From contig CAZVEE010000001.1 of the NCBI GenBank assembly GCA_964625525.1, positions 1-64,000 on the forward strand: a stretch of DNA of 64,000 bases, in the 5' to 3' direction. The stretch is from CAZVEE01 sp964625525 (lineage in GTDB: Bacteria > Pseudomonadota > Alphaproteobacteria > JAJFIK01). A model generated the notes under the pieces. It did not search any database and had not been told where the DNA came from. It saw only the letters and a list, made by a program, of their open reading frames with translations. The position numbers and the translations under genes are program-made. This document shows positions 52,087-59,995 of this stretch, piece by piece; the first letter of the stretch is position 1; each line of letters starts with the position of its first letter.

Positions 52087-53883
52087 ATGCTTTTCCAAAC
52101 GCACCATTCGTCAACCATGTCGCGTGCCCGCACCGGGGTACGCTTTTCCAAGCTTGCGGGGGTTTCAGCCCTGGCACTCGCGCTCACGATCCTGCCGCCT
52201 GCTAATGCTCAAGCCTCATTCCTGGCCACGGTAGGGTCCATGTGCGTGGCCGCCCCAGGAGCCTGCCTTGGCGCCGCCGGCGCAGCGCTCGGTGTGGTCA
52301 GCAGCGCCATCGATTTTGGCACCGCCGTTATCGGGTTGTCGGATGACGATACGCCGTCTCGCGCCAATGGTGTCACCCGCTCGGATATTGCTGGTCTGTC
52401 CTCGGCCCAGGCGCAAATCCGGACTCGCATCACCACGCTCGAAGCTCAGAATGCTGAGATCCTCACGGATCTCGCCGAGATCAGCCAAGCGCTGACCACA
52501 TTTGAAAGCCGCACCATGCGCAGCCTCGCTGAAATGCGCGACCGGCTTTCTGAAATCCGCACAATCCTGCTGGCAATGCAGCAAGAGATGCGCGACGGCT
52601 TTGAAAACACCATGGCGGCCATCGACCGTCTTCCGCAGCGCGTGGCACAGGAAGTTGCGATCACGGCCTTACAGGTGCGTGTGGGCAGTGCCTTGCGGCG
52701 CGCGCGCTCTCTGGCCGGCCAAGCGAGCTTCGCAGCGCGCGAAGAGCGGCTGCGCCAGGAACTGGCCCTCGTCCAATCTGATCATCAACGCGCGCCGGAT
52801 AGTGCGATGGCGATGGCGCCGCCAGTGGTCCTCGACGCTCAATATGTGATTGCCGATGACGCGGAGGCGTTGCGCCAGGACATCCGAAAGATTGCGGAGG
52901 ACATGTCTGGTGTGGTCGATGTCGTCGACTGGGACAACCGGGCCGTGACAGTTGATTACAGTCTGATGACGAATTACCGCAATTTGGTCGGTGTCTATTT
53001 TAGTCTGTATGCCTCAGAACTCGCCATGCTGCATCGGAATGAACGCGATTTCTCAGGAGACAGTCACGAGGTGATGGTAAGCCAGCTTGAGGAAACGCTG
53101 CAGACGTTCAAACAGGCGTCCAATTGGGATGGCACGACCGACACGCTGGAACAAGCCCATCGCGAGATGCGGGGCCGGTTCATAGAAACCCTCCGTGGCG
53201 ATGCGATCTCGTCGGTGCGCGGACAGGTGCTTGATGGAACATCCAGCGTCACGGTATGTGCTCGCGATGCCGAGAGCCTCTATGCGGCCAAGGTGACCCT
53301 GACCCTCACACCGGGCGTTCTGTCGGACCTATCTTTCGTCGATGTGGCGCCAGGCACTGTGGTGGCGCGCTACGAAGATGAGGCCAGCGCCGTGGCAGGC
53401 TGTGTGTCGGTCCCGGAGCAACGGGGCGGCGCCACCCAACAAGCGGCGGTGCGCGATACGGCGGAGGCTTATGCTCAGGCGTTCCAGCTCAACGCGCTTT
53501 ATCTGAAATTCCTCGCGGTGCAGCACGATCTGTTCCGGGAGCTGGAGCGTGAACACGACCATTTGAGCGCCGAACTCACGCAACAGCGCCGGACGGCGCA
53601 GGAGGAGCCTTTCGCGGTGGCCGAGCGCGCCTTGCGTGTGGACTGCAGCTTCCGCGAGGATCCGCGCCTCAACAGCAATGGCGGTTCTCTGGTGGTCGAG
53701 CTTCGCGTCCGCCCCAATGGCCGGCTCGCAGACGTCGAGGTCTTGGAGCGTGACGGGGTCTCGGGCAGCGAGGGGTATCTTGCAACCCGTCTCCAGCGCA
53801 GCATGCGTTGCGGCCAGTATCGGCCCCGCCAAGTCAACGGCGAGGATGTCTTCATCCGCCAGCGCGTGACCATTCACCTTTGA
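52087..53883 (+). CDS. Unrecognised secreted coiled-coil protein with TonB-C-like end
   Basis: 598 residues, not recognised. An N-terminal signal peptide (about 21-46; hydrophobic ALALALTILP, cleavage probably after NAQA) is followed by an Ala/Gly-rich membrane-prone stretch, a long coiled coil (about 100-165: ITTLEAQNAEILTDLAEISQ), a mixed domain (about 240-450), a second helical part with REHDHLSAELTQQRR, and a C-terminal about 85-residue module (GSLVVELRVRPNGRLADVEV, then RQVNGEDVFIRQRVTI) resembling a TonB/AgmX C-terminal domain. ATG 52087 has a GAGGGGG tract ten bases upstream; GTG 52069 is an alternative. It lies between hflKC (after a terminator) and degP, where DUF2065 usually sits. 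Codon use looks native. A periplasmic role in envelope quality control is inferred only from place. Confidence 0.75.
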   Translation: MLFQTHHSSTMSRARTGVRFSKLAGVSALALALTILPPANAQASFLATVGSMCVAAPGACLGAAGAALGVVSSAIDFGTAVIGLSDDDTPSRANGVTRSDIAGLSSAQAQIRTRITTLEAQNAEILTDLAEISQALTTFESRTMRSLAEMRDRLSEIRTILLAMQQEMRDGFENTMAAIDRLPQRVAQEVAITALQVRVGSALRRARSLAGQASFAAREERLRQELALVQSDHQRAPDSAMAMAPPVVLDAQYVIADDAEALRQDIRKIAEDMSGVVDVVDWDNRAVTVDYSLMTNYRNLVGVYFSLYASELAMLHRNERDFSGDSHEVMVSQLEETLQTFKQASNWDGTTDTLEQAHREMRGRFIETLRGDAISSVRGQVLDGTSSVTVCARDAESLYAAKVTLTLTPGVLSDLSFVDVAPGTVVARYEDEASAVAGCVSVPEQRGGATQQAAVRDTAEAYAQAFQLNALYLKFLAVQHDLFRELEREHDHLSAELTQQRRTAQEEPFAVAERALRVDCSFREDPRLNSNGGSLVVELRVRPNGRLADVEVLERDGVSGSEGYLATRLQRSMRCGQYRPRQVNGEDVFIRQRVTIHL

Positions 53884-54161
53884 GTGACGGTAACGCCTAA
53901 GCCAAACGGTTTGTCGCGAAAGACCAGCGGTTGGCCGCACCGGCACCGGCCCGGTGCGCCGCCGCCTGCGTGTGAGCCCTAAATGTGCCTTAATGGCGTG
54001 GCCGTTAGAACCATACCGATTGGGTTGAGGGAGCCGATCGCGAAACCATAAGCGCTTTGGCGTGGCGGAGTGTTGTGTGGGCGGGAGAGCCGTGGCGGCA
54101 CAGACTCTGATAGGCTTCGACCCCCTCGAATGGATGGGATGCACGAGGAGGACTAGAGATC

Positions 54162-55694
54162 GTGACACACCGGTATCGTCCCCAAACCGGCGCGCGGGCG
54201 CGTGCTGCGGTGGTTTCTCAGGCAGAGCGCACGGGGCCCGTGCGGCTGCTGATCGGGGGCCTCGCCCTCGTGGCGGCGCTTCTCTGGAGCGTCTCGGCGG
54301 TGTTGGCGCGGCCGGCGCCCGACAGCTTTGCCGATCTGGTGGAGGGCCTCTCCCCGGCGGTGGTGAACATTTCCACCACGCAGCGGGTGGGCGGTGAGGC
54401 CGGCGGCATGGGCCGTGGGCAAGGGCCGGGTGCAGGTCCGGGCGATTCGCCCTTCGATGAGTTTTTCCGGGAGTTTTTCGGCGACCGGCTGCCCCGGGGT
54501 GGAGAGCGCGAAGTGCGCTCGCTGGGCTCGGGCTTTGTGATTGATCCCTCGGGCTACATCGTCACCAACAATCACGTGGTGGGCGAAGCCACCGGGATCC
54601 AGGTGACGTTCAGCAACGACTTGGTGTTGGATGCCACCGTGGTGGGCAATGACGAAGCCACGGATCTGGCGGTCATCAAGGTCAATCACGACGAACCGCT
54701 CCCCCATGTCAGCTTCGGCAATTCCGACACGGCGCGCGTGGGCGATTGGGTCATGGCCATCGGCAATCCCTTTGGCTTGGGCGGTTCGGTGTCGGCCGGC
54801 ATCGTGTCGGCGCGCAACCGCAATATCGGCGCCGGTCGGTATGACGACTTCATCCAGACGGATGCGGCCATCAATCGCGGCAATTCGGGGGGGCCGTTGT
54901 TCAACACGGCCGGCGAGGTGATCGGTGTAAACACTGTCATCATCACACCCACCGGCGCGTCCGTGGGCGTGGGCTTTGCAATTTCGTCGGCACTGGCACG
55001 CGGTGTGGTGGACCAGCTCATCGAATTTGGCGAGACCCGCCGGGGCTGGCTCGGTGTTCAGATCCAGCGCGTTAATGAGGACATCGCCGAAAGCTTTGGT
55101 CTGGCGGATGCCAAGGGCGCGGTTGTGTCCGGCGTCAGCCAGGGCAGCCCGGCGGCCGCCGGCGGCGTGCAGATGGGCGATGTGATCCTGAGCTTTGACG
55201 GCGAAACGGTCGGCAATGAACGGGATCTGTCACGCATCGTGGCCGGCACACCCATTGGCAAGAGCGTCTCGGTGGTGGTCTGGCGGGAAGGCGCGCGGCG
55301 CACGCTGAGCGTGGAAATTGGCGAGCTGAACGAGGAAAAACTCGCCAATTTCCGCCCTGTGGGAGCCTCGGGCGGTGAAAGCGGCGCAGAGCGGGAGCTG
55401 ACCAATCTGGGCGTGACCTTAAGTGAGCTTGATGAGCGGCTGCGGGATCGCTTCGATGTGTCCGAGAGCATCACTGGTGTGCTGGTGACAGAGGTCGATC
55501 CGGATGGTCCTGCCTCGGGCCAGCTCTATCGGGGCGATGTGATTGTCCAGGTCCAGCAAACGGACGTGACCGCGCCGTCTGAGGTGGAAGACAAGCTGAC
55601 CAGCCGCAATACGGCGTCGGAAAAACCGGTGCTGTTCCTGGTGAACCGGGGCGGGCAGTTGACCTTCGTGGCGTTTCGGCCCGAGGACGGCTGA
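54162..55694 (+). CDS. DegP/Do-type periplasmic serine protease
   Basis: 510 residues, GTG start with GGAGGA nine bases upstream. Hydrophobic signal anchor (about 24-48). Protease domain with catalytic His in TNNHVVG, Asp in ATDLAVIKV and Ser in GNSGGPLFN. Two PDZ domains follow (RRGWLGVQIQRV; VLVTEVDPDGPASGQLYRGD). Degrades or refolds misfolded envelope proteins. HflKC-degP-serB-miaA order is a conserved alphaproteobacterial block. No clear sigma-E promoter was recognised by eye in the 278-bp spacer upstream. Confidence 0.96.
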   Translation: MTHRYRPQTGARARAAVVSQAERTGPVRLLIGGLALVAALLWSVSAVLARPAPDSFADLVEGLSPAVVNISTTQRVGGEAGGMGRGQGPGAGPGDSPFDEFFREFFGDRLPRGGEREVRSLGSGFVIDPSGYIVTNNHVVGEATGIQVTFSNDLVLDATVVGNDEATDLAVIKVNHDEPLPHVSFGNSDTARVGDWVMAIGNPFGLGGSVSAGIVSARNRNIGAGRYDDFIQTDAAINRGNSGGPLFNTAGEVIGVNTVIITPTGASVGVGFAISSALARGVVDQLIEFGETRRGWLGVQIQRVNEDIAESFGLADAKGAVVSGVSQGSPAAAGGVQMGDVILSFDGETVGNERDLSRIVAGTPIGKSVSVVVWREGARRTLSVEIGELNEEKLANFRPVGASGGESGAERELTNLGVTLSELDERLRDRFDVSESITGVLVTEVDPDGPASGQLYRGDVIVQVQQTDVTAPSEVEDKLTSRNTASEKPVLFLVNRGGQLTFVAFRPEDG

Positions 55695-55721
55695 GCCGAT
55701 CCCCTGACCATGTGACGAGCG

Positions 55722-55752
55722 ACCGGGCGTCTTCCACAAGGGGGCGCCCGGT
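55722..55752 (+). terminator. Candidate terminator after degP
   Basis: ACCGGGCG (55722-55729) pairs with CGCCCGGT (55745-55752), followed by TTGCATTT. The T run is broken, so efficiency is uncertain. Confidence 0.5.
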
Positions 55753-55873
55753 TTGCATTTGGACGGTGCCGTTAGTGGCAAAAAACCGTCCGGTGTGAAG
55801 AGGATGTCATCAATCCGCGTCTTTCCCCTGTGCCATTTCGGGTCTACGCTAGGACCTGAGATGAGGAGGGATC

Positions 55874-56575
55874 ATGACGCAACGGATGGCACCCGTTCCT
55901 TATGAGTCCACGGCGCGGTCCGCGGTGAGCGATGCCGGGGCCGTGGTCGGGCCACCCTTGGCGCCCGGTTTCTCCGAGCGGGTCTTTTCCGATGATTTCT
56001 CGCCCGAGGTGGTGCCTTTGCTGCGCACGGGCCCTTTTGCAGGGCTACGCCGGGCCTTGGGGCTGTTTCTGATCACCGTGGCGCCGGCACTCAATGCGGG
56101 GCTGCTGCTGTGCCTGTTTTCCGGTCGTTTTGAGTGGACACCGCTGTTCCAGAGCTTGCTCGGACAAGTGCATGCGGCGGCGGTGGGGCTCTGGTCCTGG
56201 CTGCCCTTCGCTGTCACGGGGCGCGGTGCGCTGTTTCTGACCCTCTTTGCCGTGTTGATGCTGCCGTTGAGCCTGCATCTGTCCATGAGCGGCAGTCTGG
56301 CCGCGCGGGAGCGGCGGTGGACTGACGCGGCGGGATATGCGCTTTATCTGGCGGTAGCGACCTTTGTGGGCATCGGCGTGGCGGTGAATGCGGCGGTGAT
56401 TGTCGAGAATTTCTGGTTCATGTGGCTCGTCGCCTTTTTCATCGGCGTTTCGCTCATTCTGGTGGCGCTGGAGGATGGTCCGTTATTTGACCGTTATCTG
56501 GCCCAGCTGTGCCTGACCATCCTGTTGTTTACGGCGGGGATGGGCGTTGGCGTGCCGGCAGGCCTCTTCAGGTAG
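55874..56575 (+). CDS. Hypothetical multi-pass membrane protein
   Basis: 233 residues, not recognised. After a soluble N-terminus of about 55 residues there are about six hydrophobic helices (58-85, 95-115, 118-140, 152-178, 180-202, 210-232). No HExxH, CxxC, or transporter motif stands out. GAGGAGGG seven to ten bases upstream supports ATG 55874. It lies between degP and the inverted repeat at 56576-56745, convergent with serB. Codon use resembles the neighbours. Confidence 0.7.
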   Translation: MTQRMAPVPYESTARSAVSDAGAVVGPPLAPGFSERVFSDDFSPEVVPLLRTGPFAGLRRALGLFLITVAPALNAGLLLCLFSGRFEWTPLFQSLLGQVHAAAVGLWSWLPFAVTGRGALFLTLFAVLMLPLSLHLSMSGSLAARERRWTDAAGYALYLAVATFVGIGVAVNAAVIVENFWFMWLVAFFIGVSLILVALEDGPLFDRYLAQLCLTILLFTAGMGVGVPAGLFR

Positions 56576-56589
56576 GGCCCTGCGCGCCG

Positions 56590-56745
56590 TTTCACTCAAG
56601 ACCAGGTCATTGAAACGGCTCTCATTGAAACGGCTCTCATTGAAACGGCTCTCATTGAAATGGCTCTCATTGAAATGGCTCTCAGTCCTTGGTTTGGCGC
56701 GCTTTCCCGGCGACAAACCACACCGGTGTCCGAAAAGCGCTCTAG
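56590..56745. repeat. Dispersed intergenic repeat, copy B, with five 15-bp tandem units
   Basis: Five direct units of CATTGAAACGGCTCT (three exact, 56608-56652) or CATTGAAATGGCTCT (two, 56653-56682) follow an arm containing GCCGTTTCA. The reverse complement continues through ACTGAGAG and GGAAAGCGCGC, the same arrangement as copy A at 126-226. The element lies between the convergent ends of the membrane-protein gene and serB. Copy number of the unit (two arms in A, five tandem plus one arm in B) differs between the two, suggesting slippage expansion. Confidence 0.8.
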
Positions 56746-57659
56746 GCGCCACGCCCGGCGAACTCCGCCTGCTTGAAGCCCTGCAAATAAAGGAGCGCCG
56801 TTAAGTCGCCGTGGTCGATGCGCACATGCGCTTCTGCTGCAACAGCGGGTTTGGCGTGATACGCGACGCCTGTGCCGGCCGCGCCGAGCATGGCCAAGTC
56901 ATTGGCGCCGTCGCCCACCGCCATGGTTTCCGGCACCAGAATATCCCTCTGGGTGGCGATGGCCTGAAGCGCATAGGCCTTGGCCTGACGTCCAAGCACC
57001 GGCGGGACAACCTTCCCCGTGAGCTTGCCGTTCGCATCCACATCCAGCTCGTTGGCCTGGGTCCAGTGAAAGCCCAGCGCTTCGCCGACCCGTTCGGTGA
57101 AGAAGGAAAAGCCGCCGGAAACCAGCGCGGTAAAGGCACCATGGGCACGCATGGTGGCGACCAGGACCTGCGCGCCCGGCGTGAAGCGGACCCGGTCCGC
57201 GTAGACGCCCTCCAGGCGTTCGGTGTCGAGGCCTTTGAGCAAGGAGACCCGCTCGTTCAGCGCGGCCTCGAAATCCAGGTCACCATTCATGGCCCGCTCG
57301 GTGATGGCGGAGACCTCGGCTCGAATGCCGATCAGGTCGGCGATTTCGTCGATGCACTCCACGGCAATCATGGTGGAATCCATGTCCGCGACCAGCAGCC
57401 GCTTGCGCCGGGTGCGCGCATGCTGGATAGCCATATCGAGCGGGGCGGTGGCCAGCGCCGTGCGTAAGGCGGTCATGGTCGGCGCGAGGTCCGCCTGCGG
57501 CACCTGACAGGGAATGTCGCAAGCGACGTCGGGGGCCAGCCATTGCGGCTCACCAGTGGCCGTCCCCCCATCTTCTAGGGCCGCGCGGGCTTGGGTGATC
57601 AAGCTGTCGCTCAGCGCCGGATCGGACGGGTTTGAGATCAGCGTGACGATATGGGCCAT
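56742..57659 (-). CDS. serB: Phosphoserine phosphatase SerB
   Basis: 305 residues, HAD superfamily. Last step of serine synthesis. An ACT-like N-terminal domain (about 1-85) precedes the HAD core with nucleophile Asp in VADMDSTMI, SGGFSFFTERV (motif II), and the late DGANDLAMLG. ATG 57659 is chosen (MAHIVTLIS); upstream in-frame residues overlap the miaA start region. Divergent from miaA with 49 bases between starts. Confidence 0.96.
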   Translation of the reverse strand: MAHIVTLISNPSDPALSDSLITQARAALEDGGTATGEPQWLAPDVACDIPCQVPQADLAPTMTALRTALATAPLDMAIQHARTRRKRLLVADMDSTMIAVECIDEIADLIGIRAEVSAITERAMNGDLDFEAALNERVSLLKGLDTERLEGVYADRVRFTPGAQVLVATMRAHGAFTALVSGGFSFFTERVGEALGFHWTQANELDVDANGKLTGKVVPPVLGRQAKAYALQAIATQRDILVPETMAVGDGANDLAMLGAAGTGVAYHAKPAVAAEAHVRIDHGDLTALLYLQGFKQAEFAGRGA

Positions 57660-57708
57660 GGGCTGGGTCCGGACAGTTGTGCGCGCGGTGAAACAGGAAA
57701 GGACGGCC

Positions 57709-58638
57709 ATGACGGAAGGCGTCCGCACGGTGCTTATCGCAGGGCCGACCGCGAGCGGCAAGTCCGCGCTGGCGCTGCGCCTCGCCGCGCGCTGGGGGGG
57801 CGTGATCGTGAATGCCGACAGTATGCAGGTGTATAGCGATCTGCGCGTGTTGACCGCCCGGCCAAGCGCTGCGGAAGAGGCGCAAGCGCCGCATCGACTT
57901 TACGGCGTGCTCGACGGCGCGCAGCGCTGCTCGGCGGGCGCCTATGCGGCGCTTGCGCGCGAGACGCTGGAGACGCTGGCGCGGGCGGGGAAGCGGGCGA
58001 TCCTTGTCGGGGGGACGGGGCTCTATTTTCGCGCGCTCACCGAGGGGTTGTCGCCCATGCCCGCCATTGCGCCCAGCGTCAAGGCCCAGGCGGCGGACCT
58101 CTTAAGCGAGAGCGGGGCTGCGGGGTTGCATGCCTGGCTGCTGGAGCGCGATCCCCAAAGCGCCGCTGGAGTGCGGCCATCGGATCCCCAACGGCTGTTG
58201 CGGGCCGCGGAACTGCTATTGGCGACGGGTGAGGGGCTTGCCGCCTGGCAGGCGCGCCCGGGGCAGCCGGTGTTAGCTGGCGCGCCGGTGCAGGTGGTGT
58301 TGAGCGCGCCGCGCGCCTGGCTTCATGCTCGCGCCGAGGCACGCTTTGCCGCCATGCTTGCGGCCGGCGCCGTGGCGGAAGTCGAGGCGCTGCGCGCCCG
58401 CGCCCTCGATCCGGGGCTACCGGTGATGAAGGCAGTCGGCGTGCCGGAACTAAGCGCCTATCTGGACGGCGCGCTGGATCTGGAGAGCGCCGGTTCCCGC
58501 GCAGCGATCGCGACCCGCCAGTTCATCAAGCGCCAGGAGACATGGTTCCGTAATCAGATGGGCGCCTGGGCTCGGGTGCCTGCAGATGATCCCGATAGCG
58601 CCTTGGCGGCGCTGGAGAAAATGCTGTCCGTGCATTGA
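57709..58638 (+). CDS. miaA: tRNA dimethylallyltransferase MiaA
   Basis: 309 residues. Adds dimethylallyl to A37 of UNN-reading tRNAs. P-loop IAGPTASGKSALAL (about 9-22), NADSMQVYSDLRVLTARPS, VGGTGLYFRALTEGL and RQFIKRQETWFRNQ are diagnostic. ATG 57709 has AGGAAAGGA upstream. Usually followed by ilvB and ilvN in this class; here followed by a 427-bp spacer and a lone ACT gene. Confidence 0.96.
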   Translation: MTEGVRTVLIAGPTASGKSALALRLAARWGGVIVNADSMQVYSDLRVLTARPSAAEEAQAPHRLYGVLDGAQRCSAGAYAALARETLETLARAGKRAILVGGTGLYFRALTEGLSPMPAIAPSVKAQAADLLSESGAAGLHAWLLERDPQSAAGVRPSDPQRLLRAAELLLATGEGLAAWQARPGQPVLAGAPVQVVLSAPRAWLHARAEARFAAMLAAGAVAEVEALRARALDPGLPVMKAVGVPELSAYLDGALDLESAGSRAAIATRQFIKRQETWFRNQMGAWARVPADDPDSALAALEKMLSVH

Positions 58639-58711
58639 CCTGGCAACCTCTCTCCGCCACAGTGCGCATTATTCGGGATATCCGGGCGCCTTGTACCGCA
58701 GCGGATATCGT

Positions 58712-58751
58712 CAGACAGGCGAGACGCGCAACAGACAGGCGAGACGCGCAC
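58712..58751. repeat. 20-bp tandem duplication
   Basis: CAGACAGGCGAGACGCGCAA (58712-58731) is followed directly by the same 20 bases with one change at the end (58732-58751). Confidence 0.9.
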
Positions 58752-58781
58752 TGGAATAGCTTGGCCGACTTGGCTCAAGCC

Positions 58782-58819
58782 TCTAAAGCGCCATCGGACC
58801 TCCAAAGCGCCATCGGATT
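58782..58819. repeat. 19-bp tandem duplication
   Basis: TCTAAAGCGCCATCGGACC (58782-58800) is followed by TCCAAAGCGCCATCGGATT (58801-58819), three changes apart. Confidence 0.8.
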
Positions 58820-59065
58820 AAGCAAGGGTTCTGCGGTTGATGCACTCCGCGACCAGCACGGTAACCGGACAAGGGACCTGGCCAACCAGCCAGGCACGCC
58901 CCCATCCGGCCGTGTGCCTTGCTCAACTCCGCCCGGCTGCGGTGAAACCGGCCGGTCTCCGCCTTGTGGCAGGCGTATCGATTTACGCCACATCCTCTGC
59001 CCACTGACGCCCGAAACTGCCGCTAGGCATTCTTTTCAAACAGGTTCGATCAGCGGGTAGAGACC

Positions 59066-59467
59066 ATGACAAGCCATGGCCCTGAAAACATGTGTGCGCC
59101 CTCCTTCGAAGTGGCCCCCGAGCGTCGCATCACCCTATCGGTGGTGATCGAGGACGCGCCGGGTCTCGCACGCCGTCTGGCCGGGGTTCTGGGATGGCGC
59201 GGTTATGCCTTTGAGCGGGTCGTGACCCAAGACGAGCGGGATGGCCCGGGCGCGGCGCGGCTGCAACTGGTGTTCACCGCGCGGGAAGAAGATGCCCAGG
59301 TGCTGGAAGCGCTGATCGCAGCCTATGGCCCGGTCAAGGCGGTGCGCCGGCTCTACACCGCGCCCGTGATGGCCCAGCGGAGCGAGCCCTGGACGAATAG
59401 TGCGATGCGGGTTGTGGGTGATGTTCTAGGCCGGTCCGAGCAAACCCCTGAACCTGTGGCTATCTAA
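59066..59467 (+). CDS. Orphan ACT-domain protein, IlvN-like
   Basis: 133 residues. RRITLSVVIEDAPGLARRLA with FSGRGY-like LGWRGYAFERVVTQ matches the N-terminal ACT domain of the acetolactate synthase small subunit, which binds valine and controls IlvB. The C-terminal domain of IlvN (about 80 residues in other species) is absent, and no ilvB precedes it. It may be a stand-alone ACT regulator or a decayed ilvN. Start ATG 59066; a downstream ATG (59093) is possible. Confidence 0.7.
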   Translation: MTSHGPENMCAPSFEVAPERRITLSVVIEDAPGLARRLAGVLGWRGYAFERVVTQDERDGPGAARLQLVFTAREEDAQVLEALIAAYGPVKAVRRLYTAPVMAQRSEPWTNSAMRVVGDVLGRSEQTPEPVAI

Positions 59468-59995
59468 GCCTGGTCGCCCGTCAGTTGCGGCGCGCCCGCA
59501 ACACCGGACCAAAAAGCGCGCCTTTTTGCGCGGCTTGGTCATATGACCACGAAAAGGCCGCATGGCGGGCTAGCGCAGCTTGTCCAAAATCGAACAAAAT
59601 CTTGCTTAGCAATGGGGCATGAGATTTAGTCCTCATACCCCGGCGGCCCTTGGCGGGGCTTGCATCGCGCGGGTTTACCACTCCTTCAAGCTCGCCATGT
59701 CTGGTGAGCTGAGTCCCGATGTCGCGGCACCGGGTTTGAGGCGGGGAATGGGTCCTGCGGGTGACGTCTGAGCGAATCCCGGCCAAGATCCCGCATGTTC
59801 TCGGATTGGGTTGGACTTCGGGACTGAGTTCGGCTCTTGCGGGTGCGCAGAGTGTTGGGAAAGCCTGTTCGGTGGCCGCATACACCATGCGGCAGGCAGC
59901 GTGGGCAATAATCAGGGGGAAGAGCGCGAGTCGCGATGAGCGCGGCACGGGCTGGCCCGACAACGGGACCCCAAAACGGGATAGCGGGACACACT
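59468..59995. other. 528-bp spacer upstream of mreB
   Basis: No convincing gene; a 160-codon minus frame has no features. It holds a 14-bp perfect palindrome (59536-59549) and AT-richer DNA around 59580-59640. mreB promoters are expected here. Confidence 0.5.
59536..59549. promoter_or_regulatory. Perfect 14-bp palindrome, GntR/FadR-like operator shape
   Basis: TGGTCATATGACCA is fully self-complementary and has TGGT/ACCA ends like GntR-family (FadR branch) operators. No GntR gene lies in the window, so the link is only by motif shape. Confidence 0.4.

Larger units (their letters stand above)
58639..59065. other. 427-bp spacer between miaA and the ACT gene
   Basis: No convincing gene. It contains two short tandem duplications (58712-58751 and 58782-58819). 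Related genomes often have ilvB here, so this may be the scar of its loss; no ilvB-like peptide is readable in any frame by eye. Confidence 0.5.

Noticed and set aside
53940..53975. GC-rich palindrome GCACCGGCCCGGTGC after the secreted protein gene as a terminator
   Set aside because: It has essentially no loop and no T run, so a stable terminator hairpin is not supported.
56608..56682. CRISPR-like short regular repeats
   Set aside because: Units are directly adjacent with no spacers and no cas genes are nearby. It is a simple tandem array within a dispersed repeat.
56483..56752. Minus-strand frame with repeated peptide FNESR across the repeat element
   Set aside because: The peptide repeats only reflect the 15-bp DNA units (a multiple of three). 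It lacks a start signal and overlaps two real genes; the DNA repeat explains it.
59481..59963. 160-codon minus frame upstream of mreB
   Set aside because: No domain, poor composition, and no ribosome-binding site; lies in a likely regulatory region.
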